Of a DNA stretch of 64,000 bases, positions 45,844-57,000 are shown in pieces. Made by a program: the position numbers and the translations under genes. Location of the stretch: the NCBI GenBank assembly GCA_010645155.1, contig CM021317.1, positions 4,877,101 through 4,941,100 on the forward strand, given 5' to 3'. The notes under the pieces were generated by a model, which was not told the DNA's origin, searched no databases, and saw nothing but the letters and a program-made list of their open reading frames with translations. Within the stretch, counting starts at the first letter, position 1, and every line of letters begins with the position of its first letter. Origin of the DNA: Tigriopus japonicus. Lineage: Eukaryota; Arthropoda; Copepoda; Harpacticoida; Harpacticidae.

Positions 45844-47301
45844 CTAACGGGTTGGAGGTGGAAGGCCCTGGCAACGTGGGCTATTTGAATCAATTGGGAA
45901 TACCCTGTTGCGGCAACATCGTTGAGTGGCCGTGTCATAAACCGTTGGTCCACAACAATCTGCATTTGCAGGCACAACATCACCATAAGGCAGATTCCGT
46001 CCATTGCAACAAAATTCGTTGGTGGGATTAAAGAGCCTGGGGAAGAAGCGTTCAACGCCGTTGATCGTATTACTGCAACATTCCAAACTGTTGGGATCTG
46101 CACCAGATGGGAGGGCTACCAGGAATTCACCACAACATCTAAAGTCAGACACCGGAAAGATGGTATTGGCCCGACCACAACATCCTCGATCTGTTCCTTG
46201 TAAAATTTCTGTTCCACAACACACTTGATTATCTCCCAAGACCTGGCCATTGCAGCATGTCTGCTCAGGTTCAATGATTGTGGTGCCACAACACCTCTGT
46301 GTTTCTGGATTGATGGCCGTGTCTCCACAACATACCAAGGTAACATCGGATGGGAAAGGAACGCCATTGCAACAAACACCTTGATTCAAAACTGCAAGGG
46401 TGCAACAAGCTTCAGGGGTCGGGTTAGCCCCGTCCGCAATAGGAAACGATTGGTCACCACAACACACGTTAGTCGAGGTATCAATGACAGATTCTCCACA
46501 ACATTGTGCGTTCATGGGGCTTATGCCAATAAGTGCTCGGCCAGTTCCATCGCAACATATGTGTGTGTTTAAGTTAATAGCTTCGGTTGTTCCACAACAT
46601 CCCGGATTCACATTGTCGTTTGTTATCATTACAGCAGTTCCATCGCAACAAATTTCCGATTCTGAGTTGATAGTCGTGGTGCCACAACATTCGTCGTCCT
46701 CGTTTGACTCTTGATCTGTTGCTTGTCCATTACAACATAATTGGTTCTCGGTATTAAAAACTCCAAATGTTCCATCGCCTTGTGGGCAACATCCTGCCAA
46801 TGAGATACCTGGGTTGGGCGTAACCATATTGCGACAACATACGTTTGTACTCGCATCAAAAACCTCTCCCCCACAACAACCTTGGCCCTCTCCAAATGGT
46901 GCCCCATTACAACAATTTTGGTCTTGTGAAATTACGGCTTCACCACAACAAACAGAGAGTGCGTCTGCATCGTTGATAAATACTCCGTTACAACAAATTC
47001 CTTCGTTCGGGTCAAACAACTCGTCTCCACAACAATCTTGTTGTTGGGGGTTTGGGATGATGGTTCCACCGCAACAGATGACTTCTTCCCGAGTTCCCTC
47101 AATCAACGGGAAAATTTCACCGTTACAACATATTTCTATGCCGAAATCAAATGGGGTAAATGGGCCTTGTCCTCCTTCATTCATGCAGCAGGCTTGCAAA
47201 AGTGGGTCGATGAAAGATGATCCACATGGGATCTGAATTCCCTTGGTTCCCAGGATTAGATTGAGGAGACTAAGAGATACTAGTGAAAGTAACAATGCCA
47301 T
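45844..47301 (-). CDS. Galaxin-like secreted dicysteine-repeat protein, copy 2
   Basis: A single-exon frame of 485 aa from the ATG at 47301. An in-frame GTG further upstream is not a credible start, because the ATG directly opens a signal peptide (MALLLSLVSLSLLNLILGTK). The mature part has about 29 Cys-Cys pairs, e.g. ICCNGE, DCCGDE, VCCGTE and DCCGPT, and ends RCCRNRVFPIDSNSPRCQG. The N- and C-terminal blocks align closely with the gene at 30787-32391 (CCMNxGGQxPFTPFD; FCCxGRxLP; NADCCGP), so the two are paralogues in the same orientation about 13 kb apart. The protein is probably secreted and heavily disulfide-bonded. Its function is unknown; the galaxin link rests on the repeat pattern. 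Confidence 0.9.
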   Translation of the reverse strand: MALLLSLVSLSLLNLILGTKGIQIPCGSSFIDPLLQACCMNEGGQGPFTPFDFGIEICCNGEIFPLIEGTREEVICCGGTIIPNPQQQDCCGDELFDPNEGICCNGVFINDADALSVCCGEAVISQDQNCCNGAPFGEGQGCCGGEVFDASTNVCCRNMVTPNPGISLAGCCPQGDGTFGVFNTENQLCCNGQATDQESNEDDECCGTTTINSESEICCDGTAVMITNDNVNPGCCGTTEAINLNTHICCDGTGRALIGISPMNAQCCGESVIDTSTNVCCGDQSFPIADGANPTPEACCTLAVLNQGVCCNGVPFPSDVTLVCCGDTAINPETQRCCGTTIIEPEQTCCNGQVLGDNQVCCGTEILQGTDRGCCGRANTIFPVSDFRCCGEFLVALPSGADPNSLECCSNTINGVERFFPRLFNPTNEFCCNGRNLPYGDVVPANADCCGPTVYDTATQRCCRNRVFPIDSNSPRCQGLPPPTR

Positions 47302-47352
47302 GCCTGATGAGACACAAGAGAACACTGATATTTTGTGTGAATTGGGGACAAG

Positions 47353-47360
47353 TTTTTATA
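47353..47360 (-). promoter_or_regulatory. TATA box of galaxin-like gene 2
   Basis: TATAAAAA on the - strand, 52-59 bp before the ATG at 47301. It is flanked by TGACACCATTTTGC upstream and TTGTCCCCAA downstream, which also flank the TATA box of gene 1. Confidence 0.7.
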
Positions 47361-48131
47361 GAAGCAAAATGGTGTCACGTGAATTGTAAATGCATCGGTA
47401 TTAATGAGCTTTATTGAGATGTGATGATACTCGAGATGATTGACTAGAGCACCTTTCATATGATGTATTTGTTCACTCTGATCAACTGGGGCAACTTTAT
47501 GTATAAGACCGCTTTCTGCAACAATTTGCAGCTGTGGAATTTTTGATTCAGACATGGTAAGATGGATCACTTGTAAAATGCAAAAGTGTCCGATTTTCGC
47601 GTAAAACGTTGATATTTCTAATTCGGAAAGAGGATTGTCAAATTAAGAAAACTAAAAGTACAATACTGCTGATCTCGAGGCATTTTACATTGATCCTTTA
47701 GACAAGTGTCTCGGAAAAAGTGTTTGACCTTTCCCTCCTCATCAGAGTCCAAGACTGTTAATGAATTTGTAAGTTAAAAATTGTTTACCCATATTTATTG
47801 ACCGCTTTCTCCTTTTACGAGACTTCCTCCAAGCCTGAAGAGGTCAGGTCCAAATACTATTTATGCACCTGCAAAGGAAGGGAGTAATGGCCAAAAACCG
47901 GCGGAGGGAGTTTCATTTTATTGGCGACCCGAGGGCGTCAGCCCGAGGGGCGTCAATTAAAATGAAACGAGTGATGTCGGATTTTGACCATTCCTCCCTT
48001 CATTTGTGGGTGCATATGGTATTTTGTTGACCAACTTATCCTTTTTGGGACTTCCGTTACAATTTTGCAACCCTGAAAATCAGTTCAACCACGGACATTC
48101 GTACTATCCAACTAGCATGCTTTGCTTACTC

Positions 48132-48779
48132 AATACCGGTATTAAGAGCAAGCTACGTTCACCTCAAGTACATCAGTCGGTGTGTTGGCTACTCAGTGCC
48201 ATGGTATAAAAGCCTACCACGACTTCTTCAGTGGATGATTTCCCGTCAATGAGACGGGGGATTCAGACGTGCAAGCAATTGTGCGTCTGAGATGTATTTG
48301 TAAAGGCACGATGCATTCATAGGGCAATAAAGTGATTGATAGGGTAATAAAATGATGTGTAGGGTAATAAAGTAAGTTGTAGGTGAATAATATTTTGGAC
48401 CTGACCTCTTTGGGCTTGGAGGAAGTCTCATAAAAGGAGAAGGCGGTCAATAAAATATTATTCACCTACAACTTACTTATTACCCTACAAATCATTTTAT
48501 TGACCGCCTTCTCCTTTTATGAGACTTCCTCCAAGCCCAAAGAGGTCAGGTCCAAAATTTATTACCCTACCAATCACTTTATTGCCCTATGAATGAATCA
48601 TGCCTTTACAAATACATCTCAGACGCACAACTACTTGTACGTCTGAAGCCGACAACGTCTCATTGACAGGGAATGATCCACTGAAGAAGTCGTGGTAGGC
48701 TTTTATACCATGGCACTGAGTAGCCAACACACCAACTGATGTACTTGAGGTGAACAGAGCTAGCTCCTAATACCGGTAT
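48132..48779. mobile_element. Nested foldback element with ~300-bp arms
   Basis: ATACCGGTATTAAGAG at the left and its complement at the right (CTCCTAATACCGGTAT) bound arms that include CACCTCAAGTACATCAG, GCCATGGTATAAAAGCCTAC and GTGCGTCTGAGATGTATTTG. Inside are smaller palindromes built on GTAGGGTAATAAA and on ACTTCCTCCAAGCCCAAAGA. That last block also occurs at 47797-47853, so the unit appears three times. Typical of foldback transposons; no ORF. Confidence 0.85.
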
Positions 48780-49068
48780 AGGCGACACTTACAAACAGTG
48801 AGGGTCCCTGGTGTTAGAAAGCCACACTTGCTCATCCTTGAAAACAAACCCCTTCGTTTTACTTGACGTTGAGGACGTTTCGACCTCAGAATGTGTGATT
48901 GGGCCTGAGACAGAGGCTCAAACTACACCAAATTGTCCCAACACCTTGTGTGCCCTTTTGAGTTCTGCCATTTTGTGTGCTGGTGTGTCGTCCTGTGCAT
49001 GGGATTAATCGTGTTTCGTGTCATTCATTTTGAAGTCATCTGCCATCGATCAGAATTACTAATGCCAC
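48780..49068. other. Left-arm segment without a recognised match
   Basis: Lies between the foldback and block B. A 65-codon frame at 48811-49008 has no domain. No counterpart was seen in the right arm. Confidence 0.4.
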
Positions 49069-49282
49069 GATCAATTTCCCAAACCCATACCCAAATAAAT
49101 GTAACCTCAGCTCAAGAATTTGCCACACTGAGCCTGCTTTCAGACATTTGAGGAGTGGGCGTGGCTCCAAGTGAATGTGTTAGCCGATGCAGCTACCACC
49201 AACTGTGCAAAATTACGAGCTTACTTACATAATGGTCGGATAAGGGTTAAGATCTACCATTTCGGACCGGGCGTGTGTTAAA

Positions 49283-49734
49283 CTTTAGTAGAGGGAGAGG
49301 AAGGAGAGCACAGAAAAGGAGAGAGAGAGAAAGGAAACCCAGGGTGGCCATGCCTTGCTAGATTTTGCTTAAGTTGGAATGTTTCGTGACGGAGAAAATA
49401 AAGAACGTGCGCCACGTGCGAGGCAATTTGGCTCAAAAGACCTGTTTTCCTGGATTTATCACGTAAGCCCAATGATTTAGTTATTAGCAAATGTTATTAG
49501 TGGTTGAATGAGGCAATGAGCTGGATTGAACTTTGGACTATACTTAACGATGTTCATTTTTTTCAGTTAGGCCATTTTAAGAAATTGTCCCAAAGCACTT
49601 ATTATGATTAAAAATCCCTTACTCTACTAATGAAATGTATTATGAGGAAGTCTCTCATTTCAGCAGTTTTTTGAACAACACGTTTGGTCATCCTTAGTCA
49701 GTACCCCTCGCTTTTTCCTAAGCAGAGCAGTGCG
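49283..49734. other. Left-arm segment between blocks C and D
   Basis: A purine-rich GAGAGAGGAAGG stretch and AT-rich DNA. No supported gene. It has no counterpart in the right arm, where C' and D' are only about 22 bp apart. Confidence 0.4.
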
Positions 49735-50324
49735 AACATAGATATAGGCGCGAAGCGCCTAGATTCCCAACCTTGAAGGTCCATCTATTGACGGATATTT
49801 GAAATTCAGTACCGAGATGGACTTAGTCGTTTTTTTCAAACTCAGTGAATCAGAACTCAAGCACAGACATACACAGATATGACAAACTGAGCTAAATGGG
49901 TGCTTTGTTTTGAAGGAAAAGTCACAGTTTGTTGTTGTACTGCATTCAGTTACTGTTGAAAAACAAGTATGTCCAAACTAATTACTCATAGCCATCTGCT
50001 TTTACGGCCACCAAACTTATTTCCACCTTCAAAATGATTTGATAAGATATTTCAAGACAATATCTTATTTCCAAACGAGGGGTTTGGCAGAAGGACTGTT
50101 ATCATTTACATGTCAAATAGTTGCATGCTAAGAGCAATTGTGTTTATTGCGTAAATAAGCAATTAAAACCCCTAAGAAATATCAGAACTCAAATTTGAAA
50201 TTTGTTTATATGTCTGCAACATGTAATTTATCCCAATACAAACAAAGATTTTCATGTGTGGAGCAAGTAAATTTGGACATACTAAGCTGAAAACTGGAAA
50301 AGTGGAAATTCAAGGGTTGGGAGC

Positions 50325-50735
50325 AGAGACGGCTTGGCCACATTTCCAGTGAGGGAGACTCCCAACCCTACGAGGGACCCTTGCGGCGCAACTCTGAAGT
50401 TGAAACCGAAAAACAGGTATTGCGCGCATGCTCAACCAAGCCCACTGGGCTCAAATTGACTAAGTCCATCTTGGTTTCAAATCGGGAAGGTTGGGAATCT
50501 AGGCGCTTCGCGCCTATATCTATGTTGGGAGTCTCCCTCACTGGCAGTGTGGCCAAGCCGTCTCTGGTGCGAACCTCCTTGCGGCTTGGCCACACTTCCA
50601 GTGAGGGAGACTCCCAACCCTACGAGGGACCCTTGCGGCGCAACTCTGAAGTTGAAACCGAAAAACAGGTATTGCGCGCATGCTCAACCAAGCCCACTGG
50701 GCTCAAATCGACTAAGTCCATCTCGGTTTCCAAGT
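50325..50735 (+). repeat. Direct duplication of a ~150-bp unit
   Basis: Unit 1 (about 50330-50480) and unit 2 (50582-50730) are almost identical: GGCTTGGCCACATTTCCAGT, CGAGGGACCCTTGCGGCGCA, CATGCTCAACCAAGCCCACT. The spacer carries an inverted copy of the unit start and the short hairpin AGGCGCTTCGCGCCT. It is GC-richer than its surroundings. The two copies make long but meaningless frames on both strands. Confidence 0.85.
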
Positions 50736-51179
50736 TGAAAGTAATCATCAATAGATGGCGGTGTTGACCATCAAAGACGCTTCTAGTTGGAATTTGCTTC
50801 TCTACCGGGATAAATGTCAACTAACATGAGAATCGGAGTTTCCTAATGAATCATTGAAGATGCCGTATTGGTGCCATGAGAGACAGGTTCAAAGTTGCAT
50901 TTTCAAATAGAATCTTAGATATCGGAGAACTTCACTTGGCATTGAATTTATAAATGGTGCGTCAACATCACAATTTTTTGGGTGGTTAATTTGTCCAAGT
51001 TGCTAAACTGTTTTTTGAACGGCAGCCCTGTCCATGAAGCCCAGCTATTAATTGAAGACTTCAAATGATATATTGCTTTAAAACACACAGGACAATGTTC
51101 TTTTGCTTTTGAAAAGATACAGCTAGTTCAATATGATGATATGATATGTGTATTTTTTCAAAACACTTTTTTTACTTTA

Positions 51180-52491
51180 CAGGGTGACACATAAAGATTA
51201 GAACGACGAAATATGCAAATAACTTTTTAAATATCAACCAAACAAGAAAATGTATTTAACAGAATCAATAGAACGGCCAAAATTCCACAAAACATATTAA
51301 TGTGCTATTCGCAATAGCCCCCCTTGGCCTCCACAACCGCATCCAATCTCTTCCTGACTGCTTGGCAAGATTGCCGAATGACTTCAGGATCAAGGTCATC
51401 CCAGGCGGCCTCCAATGCTGTCCTGAGGCTGTCCACATTTTTATATGTTTTGACCCCGACCTTCCTCTCGAGAATGGACTAAATTGCAAAGTCCATAACA
51501 TTGAGGTCTGGGGAGGAAGGGGGCCAATATTCTTTTGGCCAAAAATGCGGAAAAGCTGTCTTGTACCAGTTCTGAAAAATTTTGGCCGTATGGGAAGGAC
51601 CACCATCTTGTTGAAAGGCATAGGAGCCCTCCCAATGCTGTTCATTGGCCCAAGGAAGTACCTTATCCTTTAACATGTCCAAGTAGACGGTCTTATTGAC
51701 CTTAACGCCTTCTGGGATGAAGATCAGGGGGGTTTTCTTGCCACAGGAGTTCACGCCGGCCCAGACCATGATGGAGGCAGGATGTTGCCTCCTAAACACT
51801 GTCCTTTCATTCACAGGAACCTTTCGAATGTCTTTGGCCAAAATTCGGTCATTGTGGCTGTTGTAGGCTTGCTCCACGGTGAACATTTTCTCGTCGGTCC
51901 AGATAATTGAAACTTGCATCCGAGATTTTATCCAATTTCTTAGAAGCTTCGCGCGGGCAAGCCTCTTCTCCTGTGTGGTCGCACTAAAAAGCTGACGCTT
52001 TTGAAGGTGATAGGCCTTCATATTTAGGTTCTGTGTGATCACTCTGCGCATTGTTTCTCGATTCACATTGGCCTCCGCGGCCATTTTTCTAATTGACCTC
52101 CTCTTGTTTCTCTCAACTTTCTTCCGAGTCGCTTCCACAAGATTTTTGGTCCGAACTGACCTAGGACGTCCTGGTATTGGGCGATTTTCGACACTTTGAG
52201 TTTATTTGAACCGTTTTATGGTATACCATGCAGTACTTTTAGTCACTTTTAAAGGTGCCAAGGCCTTCACAATGTCACCGCAGCTTTTTCCCGCACAGTG
52301 AAGGGCAATAATAGCCTGACGCTTTTCCATTTTGTTTCGAAATGTGAACAATTAACGAAAATCTGTTTCAACAAAAAACAACGATAAATGTCAACCAATC
52401 AAGTTCGTTTTAGGCGTTATTAGCGGGAAGTTCAAGATGATGAGGGTATCTGGGCTATACTTTGCCGTTCTAATCTTTATGTGTCACCCTG
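51180..52491 (-). mobile_element. Mariner/Tc1-superfamily transposon, intact termini
   Basis: A 1312-bp element bounded by TA (51178-51179 and 52492-52493). The terminal inverted repeats begin CAGGGTGACACATAAAGATT at both ends and match for at least 26 bp. It contains one decayed transposase on the - strand. It sits near the centre of the large inverted repeat, so it probably inserted after that structure formed. Confidence 0.95.
51290..52331 (-). pseudogene. Mariner-type transposase with two premature stops
   Basis: The - strand frame starts MEKRQAIIALHCAGKSCGDI (helix-turn-helix) at about 52331. It continues through PGRPRS, the catalytic blocks VSIIWTDEKMF and FQQDGGPSHTA, and SSPDLNVMDFAI, to a stop near 51301. 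The spacing between the second and third catalytic Asp is 37 residues (DD37D type). In-frame TAA follows ..IKRFK near 52203 and TAG follows ..MDFAI near 51480. The latter replaces the Trp codon usually found there. A 219-codon piece between them stays open. The element cannot make a full transposase. Confidence 0.9.
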
Positions 52492-53262
52492 TACACTTCA
52501 GTCACAATGCATGCAAGATCACATCTCAAGTTCATAGATATTCCCAGATGCGACATACTACCAGGTCTTAAAAGACTACTTTTTGCTGAAGACACAAATG
52601 TGGGGAAACTTGTTGAATTTCCACTTTTCCATTTTCAGCCTAGTTTGTCCAAATTTACTTGCTCCACACATGAAAATCTTTGTTTGTATTGGGATAAATT
52701 ACATGTTGCAGACATATAAACAAATTTCAAATTTGAGTTCTGATATTTCTTAGGGGTTTTAATTGCTTATTTGTGCAATAAACACAATTGCTCTTAGCAT
52801 GCAACTATTTGACATGTAAATGATAATAATCCTTCTGCCAAACCCCTCATTTGGAAATAAGATATTGTCTTGAAATATCTTATCAAATCATTTTGAAGGT
52901 GGAAATAGGTTTGGTGGCTGTAAAAGCAGATGGCTCTGAGTAATTAGTTTGGACATACTTGTTTTTGGCAGTAACTGAATGCAGTACAACAACAAACTGT
53001 GACTTTTCCTTCAAAACAAAGCACCCATTTAGCTCAGTTTGTCATATCTGTGTATGTCTGTGCTAGAGTTCTGATTCACTGAGTTTGAAAAAAACGACTA
53101 AGTCCATCTCGGTACCGAATTTCAAATATCCGTCAATAGATGGACCTTCAAGGTTGGGAATCTAGGCGCGAAGGCGCCTATATCTATGCTCCTACTATGT
53201 CTTCTTCTTTTTCATGACGCGCGCCCGGTCCGAAATAGTAGATCTTTACCCGGATAAGTTGG

Positions 53263-54459
53263 ATCACCCACCTAGAAAAACACTCTACCATGCCATTTCA
53301 ATCAGGAAATGGACTCCCGTGCTTACGTTCATCATCATCATCATCGCTGACTTTTGCATAGTTGTCTGGGCTAATGATCAAAATGATACAAAGTGTAAAT
53401 AAAGTCTCTTGCTTCATGTTCTATTTTGGGTGTCTTGTCATTTGATTGTCTAGTCTAATATGATCAGTTAATAAAAAAATAAGACTATTCTGAAAGTTGT
53501 ATCTAATGGATGCGTTAAAAGTGTGAATGGTCCAATGACTGAGTAAAAGACACAAACTATGAAAGTGAACAATGTAATGTAAATCATTTTCAAGATCAAT
53601 TCAAGATCACACTTACGCCCATGAACAGCGTACGCCCATGGCCTGACAACTCAACATGGCTTTTTAAAATTCAATTTTTTAGAGGGGAAATGAAAGATTG
53701 TTTTTGCCAATTTCTTCTTTTATTCATAAAATTATTACGATAATAAAGGATAACAAATATCAGGACAATTCTGAAAGATTCCATTTACAGGTTGTGCTGA
53801 ATCTTTGAATGCCCCCAAAAATAGAATAAGGCACAAACTTTGCTAAATAACAATGTAATGAAAATAATTTTCAAGACATTTTTCTCAAGGCAGTTTAACG
53901 TAAAAAAATGATATTTTTATTGTTAAATCAGCTGAGTGTCCAGTGTGCTTCCAAAAACAGCCCATTATATTAAAGTTACTAAGCATATACTTGATAAAAA
54001 AGTGCACAGACAAAAACTACCAAATAATGGTATTATCAAATTTTTTTCCGGCATATTTTTTTGGAAAACAATGGCACTTGAAGAAAATATATTTAATACT
54101 TTGTCACTTTGTAGCAAATATTATTCCGGAACCTAGTTTTCCGTTTTTATAGTGCACTGTACTGAGACAAATATCCTGAAAATGATTTCCATCAAACTGG
54201 TTATTAGCAAAGTTTATGCCTTTTATTCATTTTTTGGGCATTCAGTCTTTTAGCGCATATTGTAGACAAAAAATTTCACAATCATTGATTTACACGACCA
54301 TCAAATTTAAGGCAAGCCTTAGGACATCAGGCATCATGGGACGGGTTGGACCACAAGCCGGAGATGATGATATGATGTAAAACAAAGCACAGGAGTCCAA
54401 CTCCTGATTGCATGGTAGATTGGTTCTATAAGTAGGTGATCCATCCATGCCGATTATTA
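53263..54459. other. Right-arm insertion between C' and B'
   Basis: About 1.2 kb absent from the left arm. It is AT-rich, with words such as AATGTAATGTAAATCATTTTC and AATGTAATGAAAATAATTTTC repeated about 300 bp apart, suggesting an internal diverged duplication. No supported gene. Confidence 0.4.
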
Positions 54460-54620
54460 TGTAGGTAAGTTCGTAATTTTGCACAAGTGGTGTTAGCTGC
54501 ATCGGCTAACACATTCACTTGGAGCCACGCCCACTCCTCAAATGTCTGAAAGCAGGCTCAGTATGGCAAATTCTTGAGCTGAGGTTACATTTATTTGGGT
54601 ATGGGTTTGGGAAATTGATC

Positions 54621-55024
54621 AATTGATCAGCGGCAATTTTGCCCTCGACTCCGACACCGACACCGGCACCTATGTTGAAGTTGCCAATCAAAGTCGTGGT
54701 GTCGACACTGACATAGATAGCGTGTTCCTTATAATTAAGTCAAACAAACTTTTTCTACGTTTTTCAAAAACTCTTGAAGCCTTAAAATGTCGGCACCAGA
54801 GACCTGGTGCTGATGCCGACACCGAAAGCCCAAAAAGTTGGTGTCAACAACTTGGCACCGACACCGGCTTCTCGCCCACCCCTACTTCAACCCTTCAAAC
54901 GAAACGTACTTGTTTGGACACAACTCCTTGGAAAACGTCACAGCCAAAGGTCAGCTGGGGCCTGAAAATTGTCCAACAAAATGATAGGCCTGTCTGCCCC
55001 AGCGTCTCCTCTGTCAACTCTGTG
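54621..55024. other. Right-arm segment with CCGACACCGACACC repeats
   Basis: Contains several GACACCGACACCGGCACC-type words (54640-54870) and no clear left-arm counterpart. The 152-codon frame through it is low-complexity and not credible as a gene. Confidence 0.45.
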
Positions 55025-55294
55025 AGTTGGATAGTACGTATGTTCATGGTTGAACTGATTTTCAGGGTTGAAAAATTGTAATGGAAGTCCCAAAAAGGAT
55101 AAGTTGATCAACAAAATACCATATGCACCCACAAATGAAGTGGGTAATGGCCAAGATCCGACATCACTCATTTCATTTTAATTGACGCCCCTCGGGCTGA
55201 CGCCCTCGGGTCGCCAATAAAACGAAACTCCCTCCGCCGGATTTTGACCATTACTCCCTTCCTTTGCAGGAGCATAAGTAGTATTTTGAGTATA

Positions 55295-55660
55295 GAGGTT
55301 GTGAAGAATTGATTGTTGTCTTTCGCTATGGACGCTGCCAAGACCCGCCGCGTAGACACGCTGTAGTCCAGCCAGCACTGTCCAGACACATAGGAAGAGA
55401 CAAATTACCTAATATTTCAAGTAAATTTGCCAACAATGTCAACAACCAATGTCCTTTTTGATATCGGTAAACAATTATGATAGTTTTTAATCAGTACAAT
55501 ATCACACATATTGCGAAATAGTTAAAATTATGTTGAGTTTTGTTTCTTCCCGAGTGCATGGACAATGCTGGCTGGCCTTCAACGATGTCTACGCAACAGG
55601 CTGGTGGGGCGGGAATAGAGGAGGACAACAAACAATTCTTCACAACCTCTATTGAAAATG
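55295..55660. repeat. Inverted repeat pair beside the large palindrome
   Basis: TAGAGGTTGTGAAGAATTG near 55300 is complementary to CAATTCTTCACAACCTCTA near 55640. The words TGCCAAGACCCGCCGCG/TAGACACGCTG and GCTGGCCTTCAACGATG lie in between. It is probably another small foldback. Confidence 0.55.
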
Positions 55661-55880
55661 ATTCCACATGCGGACTAAAGCCAATATGAATTCGGAATTT
55701 ATTTGTCTATTATTTAACCACCCAAAACAGTTTAAAAACATGCATACAGGATATAGGCAAAGGTAAAGAAAAGGAAAAATACCGACGGGTGAAAATAATC
55801 AGTGTGGCAATGCAAGATCTGGACCTCAAATCAGCTTAAATCGACGTTTGACGGTTTGCGCCTCGGAAACAAGAAGATAC

Positions 55881-57000
55881 TTAAAAGCATGAAAGAAACT
55901 GAGACATGTTCATCCTATACATTTGCTTCCGAAAGGACTCATATCTAGAAGTTATTTTCAAATTTAGAGTTAAGAAATTCCAGTATGGAATGACTCGATG
56001 GCTAAAAAAGCTTGCTCTGCACCGCAATCTTTCTCGGTTAGGTCTTGAATAACGGTTTGTGACACTACGTGTCTCAGCTGTCCTTGGTGGAAGATCCCAG
56101 GATATGAGAGCCTCATGATCACTTAGCTTTTGGATGGTTATCGCTCCCCAAAATAATTTATGAGCCAAGCCCAAGTCAAGATGCACTCTCCACCTTTCCA
56201 AAATCTGGAATCCGAGCTTTTCGAGCCTGTCGTCGTAGGGCGGAAATGCAAATCCTCGACCAATTCTTGTCGCTCTTCTCTGAACTGATTCAACAACACG
56301 GATATCTTGCTTCAGCACTGGACTCCATTCTTGGGTGCTTAAAAAGTGGCGCTTCATCATGCCAAGGACCCCATTGGCCTTCGCCGAGATCCGAGCACAG
56401 TGTCGGCTGAAGGTAATCTGGGGATCAAAAGTGACTCCCAGATCTCGAAAGTACTGGACCTCTTGGAGTGAATGTCCCGAAGAGGTTTGATATTGAAAAG
56501 ATCTAGAATCCCTCATTCCATCGAAACGCATGAATGAACACTTAGTTGGATTTAATTTCATGCAGTTCCTATCGGCCCATTTTTCTATTCCCTGGAGATC
56601 AAGTTGAAGTTTCCTCTCTTCTTGACGGTCTGGGACACGACGAAACAGTTTTACGTCGTCCGCTAATTTGAGCATATGAGACCCATGCTCAGTCGCCAGA
56701 TCATTCACGTAAATCAAAATTAACAAGGGACCCAGTATGCTTCCCTGAGGGACACCAGAAGTCACGCCTCTCCATGATGAGCACTTTCCGTTCAAAACAA
56801 CCCTTTGCTCTCGATCACTCAACCATGCGTTGATCCACGCATAAATTGTTCCTCGGACTCCTATATTACATACTTTCCGTTGTAAAAGTGAATTCTCGAC
56901 GAGGTCGAAGTCTTTAGAATAGTCGAGATATATTACATCAAGCCCAACTCCGTCCTCCATTGCTGAAGTAACAAAGTCTTAAAAAGCCAAGAAATTTGTC
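55881..57000 (-). mobile_element. LINE reverse-transcriptase fragment (second family)
   Basis: A 359-codon - strand frame starting in the central RT domain: MEDGVGLDVIYLDYSKDFDL, GVPQGSILGPLLILIYVNDL, LADDVKLF (the catalytic DD), GIEKWADRNCMKLNPTKCSF, RDLGVTFDPQITFSRH. It ends with the typical SFFSHRVIPYWNFL and a stop at 55881. In-frame sequence upstream (DFVTSA) extends it to about 56980, where a stop and frame shift occur. The endonuclease and N-terminal RT are missing. The catalytic DD pair is kept, but the copy is 5'-truncated and inactive. Confidence 0.92.

Larger units (their letters stand above)
47797..55292. repeat. Large interrupted inverted repeat (~7.4 kb)
   Basis: Four blocks recur in inverted order: A 47850-48110 with A' 55025-55292; B 49069-49232 with B' 54460-54620; C 49232-49282 with C' 53213-53262; D 49735-50313 with D' 52612-53190. 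The left arm is interrupted by a foldback (48132-48779), the right arm by ~1.2 kb between C' and B', and the centre by a mariner-type element. Anchors include CCCGAGGGGCGTCAATTAAA in A, GAGGAGTGGGCGTGGCTCCA in B and CATGTAATTTATCCCAATAC in D. It is best read as a decayed giant-arm foldback element or an inverted segmental duplication. No autonomous gene was found in the arms. Confidence 0.8.

Noticed and set aside
49278..49490. Possible gene in the purine-rich left-arm segment
   Set aside because: The composition is simple-sequence GAGAGAGGAA and the frame has no domain.
54623..55081. 152-codon + strand frame
   Set aside because: Built on CCGACACCGACACC repeats and on block A' of the large inverted repeat; not a credible protein.
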